From positions 1 through 8,145 of the forward strand of contig JAUSPR010000177.1 of the NCBI GenBank assembly GCA_030655715.1: a stretch of 8,145 nucleotides of DNA, written 5' to 3'. The notes beneath the pieces are model-generated. The model made no database searches and was not told the origin of the DNA. It saw nothing but the letters and a program-made list of their open reading frames with translations. This DNA is from Thermoplasmata archaeon (GTDB lineage Archaea; Thermoplasmatota; Thermoplasmata; SG8-5). A program made the position numbers and the translations under genes. Positions 1-5,991 of the stretch are shown one piece after another (within the stretch, counting starts at the first letter, position 1; the number at the start of each line of letters is the position of its first letter).

Positions 1-199
1 TTTCTCTTTCTCGATATTATCTTTTGGAGGCCTATCCAGCGGAGAAAATTGCAAAAGAGAATACCGCAGCGCAGAAAATCTTAAAAGAAAAATACTCCGG
101 CATACAACCCGGCTCCAGGGCTACGGCATTAGCCAACTTCCATTTGTCTCTACCTCCTCTCGCCACCCCCCCGATACTTTCACCCACCCCCCAACACCC

Positions 200-207
200 T
201 TTAAATG
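200..207 (+). promoter_or_regulatory. Putative TATA box of the BRO/DinD-like gene
   Basis: The sequence TTTAAATG lies about 38 nt before the ATG at 242, so transcription would begin near 228-230 and leave a short leader containing the Shine-Dalgarno-like AGGAGA. It follows the C-run tract immediately, so no typical purine-rich BRE is visible. Confidence 0.4.
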
Positions 208-228
208 GTCGGAGTTATTATCATGTAT

Positions 229-234
229 AGGAGA
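229..234 (+). promoter_or_regulatory. Ribosome binding site deciding the start at 242
   Basis: AGGAGA is separated by 7 nt from the ATG at 242. The reading frame is open far upstream, so this site, together with the BRO-N domain beginning right after the ATG, fixes the start. Confidence 0.6.
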
Positions 235-241
235 AAATCGA

Positions 242-1078
242 ATGGACCGGGAAAAGGCATTGGTTGTATTTGAGGGCAAGGGGATTCGGAGAATCTGGCA
301 TGAGGAAGAATGGTATTTCTCGGTGGTGGATATAGTCGCTGCATTGACCGACAGTCCGACCCCTAGGCAGTATTGGGGGAAAGTGAAGGACAGGGAATTC
401 GCCAGTCTTGAACTGTCCCCAATTTGGGTACAGTTGAAATTAGAATCCCTGGACGGAAAAATGAGATTAACGGACTGCGCAAACACAAAATCATTATTCC
501 GAATCATCCAGTCAATTCCTTCCAAGAAGGCTGAGCCCTTCAAGCAGTGGCTGGCACGGGTCGGTTATGAGCGTGTAGAAGAGATTCAGAATCCTGAATT
601 GGCCCAGCAGCGGATGAAAGAGCTATATCGCTCCAAAGGGTATTCCGACGACTGGATTGAGAAAAGGGTGAGAGGAATCGCCATAAGGGATGAACTCACC
701 GAGGAATGGCAGAATCGGGGCGTGGGAACCCGAGTGGAATACGCCATCCTGACCGCGGAAATCTCGAAGGCCACATTTGGAATTACACCAAACGAGTACA
801 GACGTCTGAAAGGGCTGAAAAAGGAGAACCTGAGGGACCACATGGACGATCTTGAGCTGATTTTCACCATGCTGGGCGAAAGGGTCACGACCGAGATTAC
901 GCGCCACAGAGATTCCCAAGGCTACCCAGAATGTGAAGACGCCGCGAAGGATGGCGGCCAGGTAGCGGGAAATGCAAGAAAAGATGCGGAAAAGCAAATT
1001 GGGAGAAATATTGTTTCAAAAGAAAATTATCTTCAAAGTCCCGAAGAAAAGGCGAAGAAGCCTAAAGAAATCAAATAG
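242..1078 (+). CDS. BRO-N domain / DinD-like protein
   Basis: A 278-residue protein of the BRO-N (phage antirepressor / DNA-damage-inducible DinD-like) family. Residues about 5-110 match the BRO-N pattern: an FEGKGIRRIW start, then W24-Y-F-S-V-V-D, then 'RQYW' near 42-45. In this family the domain is linked to DNA binding or phage repression. Residues about 115-215 are charged and helical. The tail has the DinD-type ending: VAGNARKDAE at 241-250, then IGRNIVSKENYL (253-264) and a lysine-rich end. E. coli DinD is damage-induced and affects RecA; whether this protein does so is unknown. It stands alone, convergent with acs, with its own promoter and Shine-Dalgarno and hairpins behind it. Such genes are patchily distributed and often mobile, so horizontal acquisition is likely but unproven. 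The family call is firm; the function is not. Confidence 0.85.
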   Translation: MDREKALVVFEGKGIRRIWHEEEWYFSVVDIVAALTDSPTPRQYWGKVKDREFASLELSPIWVQLKLESLDGKMRLTDCANTKSLFRIIQSIPSKKAEPFKQWLARVGYERVEEIQNPELAQQRMKELYRSKGYSDDWIEKRVRGIAIRDELTEEWQNRGVGTRVEYAILTAEISKATFGITPNEYRRLKGLKKENLRDHMDDLELIFTMLGERVTTEITRHRDSQGYPECEDAAKDGGQVAGNARKDAEKQIGRNIVSKENYLQSPEEKAKKPKEIK

Positions 1079-1117
1079 TCGAACCCGATGTTCTTACCAA
1101 ATGAAATACAAAATTCG

Positions 1118-1137
1118 GGGAAACCGCCAGGTTTCCC
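1118..1137. other. Perfect 8-bp hairpin after the BRO/DinD-like gene
   Basis: GGGAAACC and GGTTTCCC form a perfect 8-bp stem around a GCCA loop, 40 nt past the stop codon at 1078. No T-run follows on either strand, so it may be a 3'-end structure rather than a terminator on its own. Confidence 0.5.
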
Positions 1138-1150
1138 AGTAGGTAAATGA

Positions 1151-1179
1151 GCCTGCCCCTTTCGAGGCAGGCATTTTAT
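1151..1179 (+). terminator. Hairpin plus T-rich tail, end of the BRO/DinD-like transcript
   Basis: GCCTGCC (1151-1157) pairs with GGCAGGC (1166-1172) and is followed by ATTTTAT on the plus strand, the layout of an intrinsic terminator. On the minus strand the following bases are only weakly T-rich. It lies in the convergent gap between this gene and acs, so it may serve both. Confidence 0.55.
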
Positions 1180-1184
1180 CGGTT

Positions 1185-1204
1185 GCAATCGACCTGCCGA
1201 TTGC
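1185..1204 (-). other. Hairpin abutting the acs stop codon
   Basis: GCAATCG (1185-1191) and CGATTGC (1198-1204) form a perfect 7-bp stem with a 6-nt loop that begins directly after the acs stop codon (1205-1207 on the minus strand). It is probably a 3'-end stabiliser or part of the acs terminator. There is no strong T-run next to it. Confidence 0.4.
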
Positions 1205-3148
1205 CTACCGCGTATTTATCAGGTTTTCGACCACGCTCGGGTCCGCGAGCGTCGAAATGTCCCCTACCTGGTCCATTTCCTTGGCAGCGATTTTCCTGAG
1301 AATGCGCCTCATTATCTTGCCTGAGCGAGTTTTTGGCAGACCTGGAGCCCACTGAACTTCATCCGGTTGGGCAATAGGTCCAATCTCATTCCTGACATGG
1401 GTCTTGAGTTCCTTTTTCAGGTCGTCCGTGTACTCGTAGCCATTCTTCAGCGTAACGTACGCATAGATTCCCTGGCCCTTGATGTCATGTGGGAATCCTA
1501 CGACCGCGGCTTCTGCGACTGCCGGGTGAGAAACCAGAGCGGATTCAACCTCTGCGGTTCCCATCCTGTGGCCCGAGACATTTATGACGTCGTCGATCCT
1601 GCCAGTTATCCAGTAGTAGCCATCTTCATCGCGCTTTGCGCCGTCACCCGTGAAGTAATTGCCCGGGTACATGCTGAAGTAGACTTCCTTGAACCTGGAA
1701 TGAAGGCCGTAAACGGTTCTCATGATTCCAGGCCATGCGCCTTTCAGAAGGAGTGCGCCGCTTGCTGCGCCCTGGAGCTCATTGCCCTTCTCATCAACTA
1801 TTGCTGGCTCGACTCCGAAGAACGGAAGTGTTGCTGAACCTGGCTTGGTCGGTATTGCGCCTGGCAGCGGTGTGATAAGAATACCGCCGGTTTCAGTCTG
1901 CCACCATGTGTCCACGATTGGGCAGCGGCCGTCACCGACAACATTGTTGTACCAGTTCCATGCTTCCGGGTTAATTGGCTCACCAACTGTTCCCAGGAGC
2001 TTCAGACTCTGTCTGGATGTCCTCTTGACCGGTTCCTCGCCCTCTTTCATGAGTGCGCGGATTGCGGTCGGTGCTGTGTAGAACTGTGTGACCTTGTACT
2101 TGTCAACGACTTCCCAGAACCTGCTGGCGTTCGGGTAATTCGGAACGCCTTCGAACATGACGCTGGTTGCGCCGTTCAGGAGCGGCCCGTAAACTATGTA
2201 ACTGTGACCAGTCACCCAGCCGATATCGGCTGTGCACCACCAGATGTCGCCCTCGTGGTAATCGAAAACGTACTTGTGGGTTAACGAGGTAAACACCATG
2301 TATCCACCTGTGGTGTGCAGCACGCCCTTTGGCTTTCCAGTGGAACCGGAGGTGTAGAGGATGAAAAGTGGGTCTTCGGCATCCATGTGCTCGACCGGGC
2401 TCTCTCCCTTGACGTCATCGGCACCTATCTCGTCATGCCACCAGACATCCCTGCCATCCTTCATTGGAACTTCCTCGCCCGTGCGCTTGACCACGAAAGT
2501 CTTCTCGATGCTCGGGCAGACTTCCAGTGCCCTGTCGGCATTGGTCTTCATTGGGACGTCTTTCTTCTTTCCGCGAAGCGCGGTGTCCTGTGTGACTAAA
2601 ATCTTGCAGGTTGAATCCTGAATCCTGTCCTTGAGGGAATCTGCGGAGAAGGCGCCGAATACAACTGAGTGCATTGCTCCAATCCTGGCGCAAGCCAGCA
2701 TTGCGATTGGCAGCTCGGGAATCATCTGCATGTACAAGCACACACGGTCCCCTTTCTCCACACCATTCTTCCTTAGAACATTTGCGAATTTGCAGACTTC
2801 AGCGTGCAGTTCCTTGTAAGTAATTTTCTTGTCCTCGCCGGGTTCATTACCCTCCCAGAGGTAGGCGACCTGGTCGCCCCTGGTTTCCAAATGTCTATCA
2901 AGACAGTTGTAGGTCATGTTGGTCTTTCCCCCATCGAAGAACTTGATATGACCTTCAACGAAGTCGAACTGACGTACGGTCGTCCACTTCTTGAACCATG
3001 TGAAGTCCTCCGCAATCTTACCCCAGAATGCTTCCGGGTTCTCGATGGATTCCTTGTACATGGTCTTGTACTCGTCCATGCTCTTTATGTGAGCTTTCGC
3101 CACAAAACTTTCATTTGGTTTGTACACGTTATCACCTGTTTCACTCAA
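1205..3148 (-). CDS. acs: Acetyl-CoA synthetase, AMP-forming
   Basis: Catalyses acetate + ATP + CoA to acetyl-CoA + AMP + PPi in the cytoplasm, the high-affinity route for using acetate. At 647 residues it has the full family length. Visible motifs: [11 protein letters not shown] at 265-275 (adenylate-forming core), WVTGH at 311-315 and TWWQTETGG at 414-422 (acetate pocket, including the tryptophan that limits the enzyme to short acids), GDGA at 501-504, the hinge region [15 protein letters not shown] at 514-528, and PKTRSGK ending at Lys611. That lysine aligns with the catalytic residue acetylated by Pat-type enzymes in Salmonella Acs. The TTG start is chosen because a strong Shine-Dalgarno precedes it by 6 nt. 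The acetate transporter gene lies upstream on the same strand, 248 bp away, so the two probably act together. No frameshift or missing motif was seen. Identity is very secure; substrate preference for acetate is well supported. Confidence 0.97.
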   Translation of the reverse strand: MSETGDNVYKPNESFVAKAHIKSMDEYKTMYKESIENPEAFWGKIAEDFTWFKKWTTVRQFDFVEGHIKFFDGGKTNMTYNCLDRHLETRGDQVAYLWEGNEPGEDKKITYKELHAEVCKFANVLRKNGVEKGDRVCLYMQMIPELPIAMLACARIGAMHSVVFGAFSADSLKDRIQDSTCKILVTQDTALRGKKKDVPMKTNADRALEVCPSIEKTFVVKRTGEEVPMKDGRDVWWHDEIGADDVKGESPVEHMDAEDPLFILYTSGSTGKPKGVLHTTGGYMVFTSLTHKYVFDYHEGDIWWCTADIGWVTGHSYIVYGPLLNGATSVMFEGVPNYPNASRFWEVVDKYKVTQFYTAPTAIRALMKEGEEPVKRTSRQSLKLLGTVGEPINPEAWNWYNNVVGDGRCPIVDTWWQTETGGILITPLPGAIPTKPGSATLPFFGVEPAIVDEKGNELQGAASGALLLKGAWPGIMRTVYGLHSRFKEVYFSMYPGNYFTGDGAKRDEDGYYWITGRIDDVINVSGHRMGTAEVESALVSHPAVAEAAVVGFPHDIKGQGIYAYVTLKNGYEYTDDLKKELKTHVRNEIGPIAQPDEVQWAPGLPKTRSGKIMRRILRKIAAKEMDQVGDISTLADPSVVENLINTR

Positions 3149-3154
3149 TTAATG

Positions 3155-3161
3155 CACCTCC
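3155..3161 (-). promoter_or_regulatory. Strong Shine-Dalgarno before the TTG start of acs
   Basis: On the minus strand GGAGGTG lies 6 nt before TTG (3146-3148). The near-perfect match to the 16S tail decides this non-ATG start over the next in-frame ATG at codon 24. Confidence 0.8.
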
Positions 3162-3204
3162 AGGGTAAATAATTTGTGAGATTAGGGGGGCGAAGATTAT
3201 TGCA

Positions 3205-3212
3205 CTATAAAT
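3205..3212 (-). promoter_or_regulatory. Putative TATA box of acs
   Basis: Minus-strand ATTTATAG sits about 60 nt before the TTG start. With normal archaeal spacing transcription would start near 3183, giving a leader of about 35 nt that includes the Shine-Dalgarno. A second, palindromic TTTATAAA at 3319-3326 could act as a more distant promoter in either direction. Confidence 0.5.
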
Positions 3213-3356
3213 CAGTTACCATGTACAAATCAACAAAAAATAGATATATGTCAATTAAACATGAATTATAATGACCCTCATTACGGCCTGTGCCGGTTTT
3301 GAGGACATATTTGTAATATTTATAAATCCAAAAAGTAATGAAAATTATGAAAGGAA

Positions 3357-3380
3357 CTGCCGACCGTTTTGGGCTGGCAG
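3357..3380 (-). terminator. Hairpin after the acetate transporter gene
   Basis: On the minus strand CTGCCAGCC and GGTCGGCAG form a 9-bp stem with one mismatch and one G-T pair around a CAAAAC loop. It begins 16 nt past the transporter stop and is followed by a pyrimidine-rich TTCCTTTC stretch. It would separate this transcript from acs, at least in part. Confidence 0.5.
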
Positions 3381-3396
3381 TATTATCTTGCTATGT

Positions 3397-3975
3397 TCAG
3401 AAATCCAATTTCTTGAATTTCAGTACGGGTTTGCCCAATGGTAGAACTTCAAATCCAGCCATGTTCTTCAACATTATAGCGGCAGAGGTGTAGAACCCAC
3501 AAACAGCGACTGCCAGTTCCATGGCTCCAGATAGCATTGCAGGGCCGCCAGCGAATATCTGGAATAGCAAAGCTGCGAACAGCAGGTCTATGAAAATGAA
3601 TATGGCCAGAAATGCCTTGTTTATGGTTGCTGCCGCATAGGTCATGTATATGCCGAACATCAGGTAACCCAGTATGGCAAATCCTAATTGGTCTATGTTA
3701 TACCCATAGTACCAGGTCATGCCCACTGCAAACCAGAACAGGCCGAATGCTCCGAAGGCCGTGGCTGCAAATATGTTATTCCTCTTGAATTCAATGCTAC
3801 ACGCAGCAATCTGGGCGAAAGCTCCCAGGAATATTACCCAGGGCAATAGACCGGATGTGCCTTCTGTCAGTCCGAGTTTCTCGGAAGACGCTACCAACGT
3901 TGCCATGGCAAGTCCGAAAACTCCCAGCGCGGCAGGGTCTGCCAAAGTGATTTTCATTTCTTTGTCGTTTCCCAT
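3397..3975 (-). CDS. satP: Acetate uptake transporter, GPR1/FUN34/YaaH (SatP) family
   Basis: A 192-residue membrane protein that should move acetate (and perhaps succinate or other small acids) across the cytoplasmic membrane, probably with protons. Six hydrophobic segments fit the family: about 14-30, 42-61, 68-86, 97-117, 121-141 and 149-170. The signature near the first segment, NPAPLGLF in most members, reads DPAALGVF here (13-20), so the usual Asn and second Pro are replaced. The GAFAQI stretch (51-56), EFKRNNIFA (62-70) and FGAFGLFW (74-81) are typical. The start is set by TAGGAGG on the minus strand 7 nt before the ATG; Met7 is the alternative. acs lies downstream on the same strand, which strengthens the acetate assignment. 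The family is secure. The gene symbol is by analogy, since bacterial SatP carries both acetate and succinate. Confidence 0.9.
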   Translation of the reverse strand: MGNDKEMKITLADPAALGVFGLAMATLVASSEKLGLTEGTSGLLPWVIFLGAFAQIAACSIEFKRNNIFAATAFGAFGLFWFAVGMTWYYGYNIDQLGFAILGYLMFGIYMTYAAATINKAFLAIFIFIDLLFAALLFQIFAGGPAMLSGAMELAVAVCGFYTSAAIMLKNMAGFEVLPLGKPVLKFKKLDF

Positions 3976-3982
3976 CTCTTTT

Positions 3983-3989
3983 CCTCCTA
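3983..3989 (-). promoter_or_regulatory. Shine-Dalgarno of the acetate transporter
   Basis: Minus-strand TAGGAGG ends 7 nt before the ATG at 3973-3975, favouring the first methionine over Met7. Confidence 0.75.
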
Positions 3990-4053
3990 AATCATAATTC
4001 TATCCATCTATTTTTATGGAGATTGATAGATTAATTACTCGCGAAAGGTTTTG

Positions 4054-4061
4054 TATATAAA
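4054..4061 (-). promoter_or_regulatory. Putative TATA box of the acetate transporter
   Basis: Minus-strand TTTATATA, within ATTTATATAC, is the best TATA match in the window. Transcription would start near 4030, giving a leader of about 55 nt. The hairpin repeat array begins about 40 bp further upstream. Confidence 0.6.
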
Positions 4062-4099
4062 TAGTTTTCCAGGCTGACTTCGTAAATTAACGAACTCAT

Positions 4100-4226
4100 T
4101 ATCGGTATCCGAAGCCCTTTTATCGGTATCCGAAGCCCTGCGGGCATTCGGAACGTATCGGTATGAGAAGTCCTGCGAGACATATGGACTTTTCCGGCAT
4201 CCAAAGCCCTGAGGACATTTGGAGCC
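4100..4226. repeat. Degenerate 35-bp tandem repeat with hairpin-forming units
   Basis: Four head-to-tail units are visible: 4100-4120 (truncated), 4121-4155, 4156-4190 and 4191-4226. The first 18 bases (TATCGGTATCCGAAGCCC) are identical in units 1 and 2. In unit 2, TCCGAAGCCC (4129-4138) pairs with GGGCATTCGGA (4142-4152) to give a 10-bp stem with one bulged A and a 3-nt loop. In unit 4 the stem is kept with a compensating change: G4132-C4149 becomes A4203-T4220. In unit 3 the inner stem is kept (one C-G to T-A swap) but the outer stem has decayed. The 35-nt period is not a multiple of three, so it is not a protein repeat. The array lies past the SDR gene stop and before the transporter promoter. 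Its function is unknown; transcript end or dispersed structural repeat are possibilities. Confidence 0.8.
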
Positions 4227-4262
4227 GACGATTCCCTGTTCCCGATTCCCCATTATTTTGCT

Positions 4263-5015
4263 TCAATACATTATCAATCCGCCATTCACATGAATGACCT
4301 GGCCAGTGATGTAATTCGAATCTTCGGAACATAGAAATCTCACTGCCCTGCCAATGTCGATGGGCTGCCCCAGCCTGTGCTGCGGGATGGTTTTTAGAAC
4401 GGTACCCCTGTCATGAACACCATCGAAGACAACCATGTCAGTCTCGATATATCCCGGTGCAATGGCGTTCACGTTTATTCCATATTGCGCCAGTTCCAGA
4501 GCCAGTGATTTCGTGAGTGAGAAGACCGCCCCTTTGGACGCGGCATAATGCACTTCATGGTCCGTACCAGTGAACGCCACGCATGAAGATATATTGACAA
4601 TTCGACCTGATTTTTTCTCAATCATATGCGGAGTAAAAGCCTTGGTGACGAGAAACGTGCCAGTGACATTCACGTCCATCACCCTGTGCCAGTCCTCCTC
4701 GCCCAGTTCCCATGACTTGAGATGCTGGTGAATGCCTGCATTGTTGATGAGAAAATTGACCTTTCCGAACTTCTTCATCACTGCATCGTGCATTCTGACG
4801 ACGTCATCGTCATCGGAAACGTCGCATTTTATTGCAATGACCTTCCTGCCCATCTTGCTTATTAGGCTGGCCACTTCCCCGGCCTTGTCTTCCTCGGTCC
4901 GGTAAATTATAGCAATATCTACGCCTGCCTCGGCAAGTTCCAGGGCAATGCCCCTGCCTATTCCCCGGGATGCCCCAGTAACCACAGCCACTTTTTCCTT
5001 GAAAATGCCATTCAT
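4263..5015 (-). CDS. Short-chain dehydrogenase/reductase, FabG-like
   Basis: A 250-residue classical SDR, a cytoplasmic NAD(P)-dependent oxidoreductase with a Rossmann fold. Motifs are complete: TGASRGIG at 13-20 (cofactor loop), Asp65-Val in CDVSD, NNAG at 91-94, Asn116, Ser144, Tyr157 and Lys161 (catalytic tetrad, with the usual 13-residue Ser-Tyr gap and YxxxK), and PG at 187-188. The YR pair at 38-39 after the second strand hints at NADP(H) preference. It resembles 3-oxoacyl-ACP reductase or glucose/sugar dehydrogenase-type members. Archaea generally lack bacterial fatty-acid synthase, and no such genes are nearby, so I do not assign FabG; the substrate is unknown. It is divergent from the GNAT gene. 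The TATA-like box sits about 31 nt before the ATG without a Shine-Dalgarno, so the transcript is probably nearly leaderless. The hairpin repeats follow its 3' end. Confidence 0.9.
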   Translation of the reverse strand: MNGIFKEKVAVVTGASRGIGRGIALELAEAGVDIAIIYRTEEDKAGEVASLISKMGRKVIAIKCDVSDDDDVVRMHDAVMKKFGKVNFLINNAGIHQHLKSWELGEEDWHRVMDVNVTGTFLVTKAFTPHMIEKKSGRIVNISSCVAFTGTDHEVHYAASKGAVFSLTKSLALELAQYGINVNAIAPGYIETDMVVFDGVHDRGTVLKTIPQHRLGQPIDIGRAVRFLCSEDSNYITGQVIHVNGGLIMY

Positions 5016-5042
5016 GGTATCAATCCGGTCAATGTTGGCAGA

Positions 5043-5050
5043 TTATTAAA
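5043..5050 (-). promoter_or_regulatory. Putative TATA box of the SDR gene
   Basis: Minus-strand TTTAATAA is centred about 31 nt before the ATG at 5013-5015, predicting a leader of only a few nucleotides. It lies within the 81-bp region shared with the divergent GNAT gene. Confidence 0.5.
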
Positions 5051-5067
5051 TCATAACGGTGAAAAAC

Positions 5068-5075
5068 ATTATTAA
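5068..5075 (+). promoter_or_regulatory. Putative TATA box of the GNAT gene
   Basis: ATTATTAA is centred about 26 nt before the ATG at 5097 and no Shine-Dalgarno is present between them, which fits a leaderless transcript. It is about 25 bp from the opposing SDR TATA box. Confidence 0.5.
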
Positions 5076-5096
5076 GCAATCCAGAAATGTCAGGCC

Positions 5097-5951
5097 ATGA
5101 AATCTCTGAACCTGCGAGCGGAAGATTTTGAAAAATCCGAAAAATTACTCCGCAGAATCTACAAGGACACAGCAGACAGCTACAAAATTGCTATTGAAGG
5201 CGGAAATGTATTGGGTGGCAAGATTTTTTCCGCTGAATCCAATACTGGTGTCCTGATAATTCTCCGAATCACGGATTTCATTGTTTCATACATCAGTTTC
5301 GAAACTGACCCGGAAAAATCAGTAATATTGGCAATTGAAAAACACATTGAAAAAATCACCAGCGGCTCTGAAGAATGTCGGTATATAAACATAAACGGCG
5401 AGAACCTGTCCATAATCCAGCACTTCGAAAATGGCCCTTATACTAAGGACAGGGAAAGTGTGGAGTATATTTTCTCAGGCAAGAAAAAATCGAATATCAA
5501 ATTGTCTCCAAAATTGGAACGAAAAGAATTTGACGAAGAAAATTTCGAAGATTATATCTGGCTGCTGGACACGGCATTAAGGCCTTTGCTAATCATTGAG
5601 GGGCAGATGCTGGACCCCTATCGCCGCAATGTGAATAGAAGCTACACGGTACTGACCGATGCCGCTGAAACTGGAGATTTTGGTGCTTACTGGAAAGACG
5701 ATTCCATTGTTGCCCTTTACCTCCTCAGGGAAAATTTAATTCTGGATCTGGTTGTTAACCCAATCTACCAGAACCAGGGCATAGGAAGCGCGATACTCTC
5801 GGACATACTGGCCACATTGATGAAAAGCCACTCTGAGGTATTACTATATGTCTCGAAGAAGAATGCCGGTGCAATGCGATTTTACGAGAAAATGGGATTC
5901 AAACGAACAGCCAGCAATGCGGATTTTACCTATTCCCCTCCAAAGAAATGA
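5097..5951 (+). CDS. GNAT-family acetyltransferase with a degenerate N-terminal GNAT-like half
   Basis: A 284-residue protein with a clear GNAT domain in its C-terminal half, about 140-280. Such enzymes move an acyl group from acyl-CoA to an amine. The acyl-CoA loop is QNQGIG at 225-230, preceded by the strand LILDLVV (214-220). The following helix-strand is NAGAMRFYEKMGF (256-268), typical of motif B. The N-terminal half looks like a worn second copy: NLSIIQHFENGPY (103-115) aligns residue for residue with the motif-B segment. However, no QxxGxG loop is visible before it, so that half may have lost cofactor binding. The acceptor is unknown: small molecule, peptide N-terminus or protein lysine are all possible. 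The ATG follows a TATA-like box at leaderless spacing. fhs follows after 40 bp but has its own TATA-like box, so co-transcription is uncertain. Confidence 0.85.
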   Translation: MKSLNLRAEDFEKSEKLLRRIYKDTADSYKIAIEGGNVLGGKIFSAESNTGVLIILRITDFIVSYISFETDPEKSVILAIEKHIEKITSGSEECRYININGENLSIIQHFENGPYTKDRESVEYIFSGKKKSNIKLSPKLERKEFDEENFEDYIWLLDTALRPLLIIEGQMLDPYRRNVNRSYTVLTDAAETGDFGAYWKDDSIVALYLLRENLILDLVVNPIYQNQGIGSAILSDILATLMKSHSEVLLYVSKKNAGAMRFYEKMGFKRTASNADFTYSPPKK

Positions 5952-5960
5952 TGCATTAAG

Positions 5961-5968
5961 TTTTATTA
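5961..5968 (+). promoter_or_regulatory. Putative TATA box of fhs
   Basis: TTTTATTA is centred about 27 nt before the ATG at 5992. No Shine-Dalgarno lies between them, only an A/C-rich stretch, so fhs is probably transcribed as a leaderless message from this promoter. Confidence 0.55.
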
Positions 5969-5991
5969 GGCAATAACGGATTAAACCCCCT

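Larger units (their letters stand above)
1..241. other. Left-edge region without a confident gene; C-rich tract
   Basis: No recognisable protein is encoded here. A plus-strand frame is open from the window edge to a stop at about 230. Its first half has a plausible charged composition, but its second half is a proline-rich translation of a C-rich tract. It could be the tail of a gene entering from the left, but I would not annotate it as such. The frame of the next gene is also open to the left edge, but its upstream translation does not look like protein. The stretch 160-200 is almost pure pyrimidine with C-runs at 166-172, 183-185, 187-192 and 197-199, directly before the promoter of the 242-1078 gene. 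Confidence 0.5.

Noticed and set aside
24..230. 68-codon plus-strand frame at the left edge
   Set aside because: TTG start without support, and its second half is a translation of the C-rich tract. It could be the tail of a gene entering from the left, but the window cannot show this.
3271..3444. 57-codon plus-strand frame between acs and satP with a TATA-like sequence about 25 nt upstream
   Set aside because: It runs through the satP terminator hairpin and into the 3' end of satP on the opposite strand. Composition is not convincing and no family is recognised.
4100..4226. CRISPR array
   Set aside because: Repeats are head-to-tail without spacers, diverge strongly from unit to unit, and no cas gene is near.
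4035..4253. Minus-strand frames across the repeat array encoding repeated QGFGYR / RASDTD-type peptides
   Set aside because: The peptides are by-products of the 35-bp DNA repeat. The period is not a multiple of three, so different units are read in different frames.
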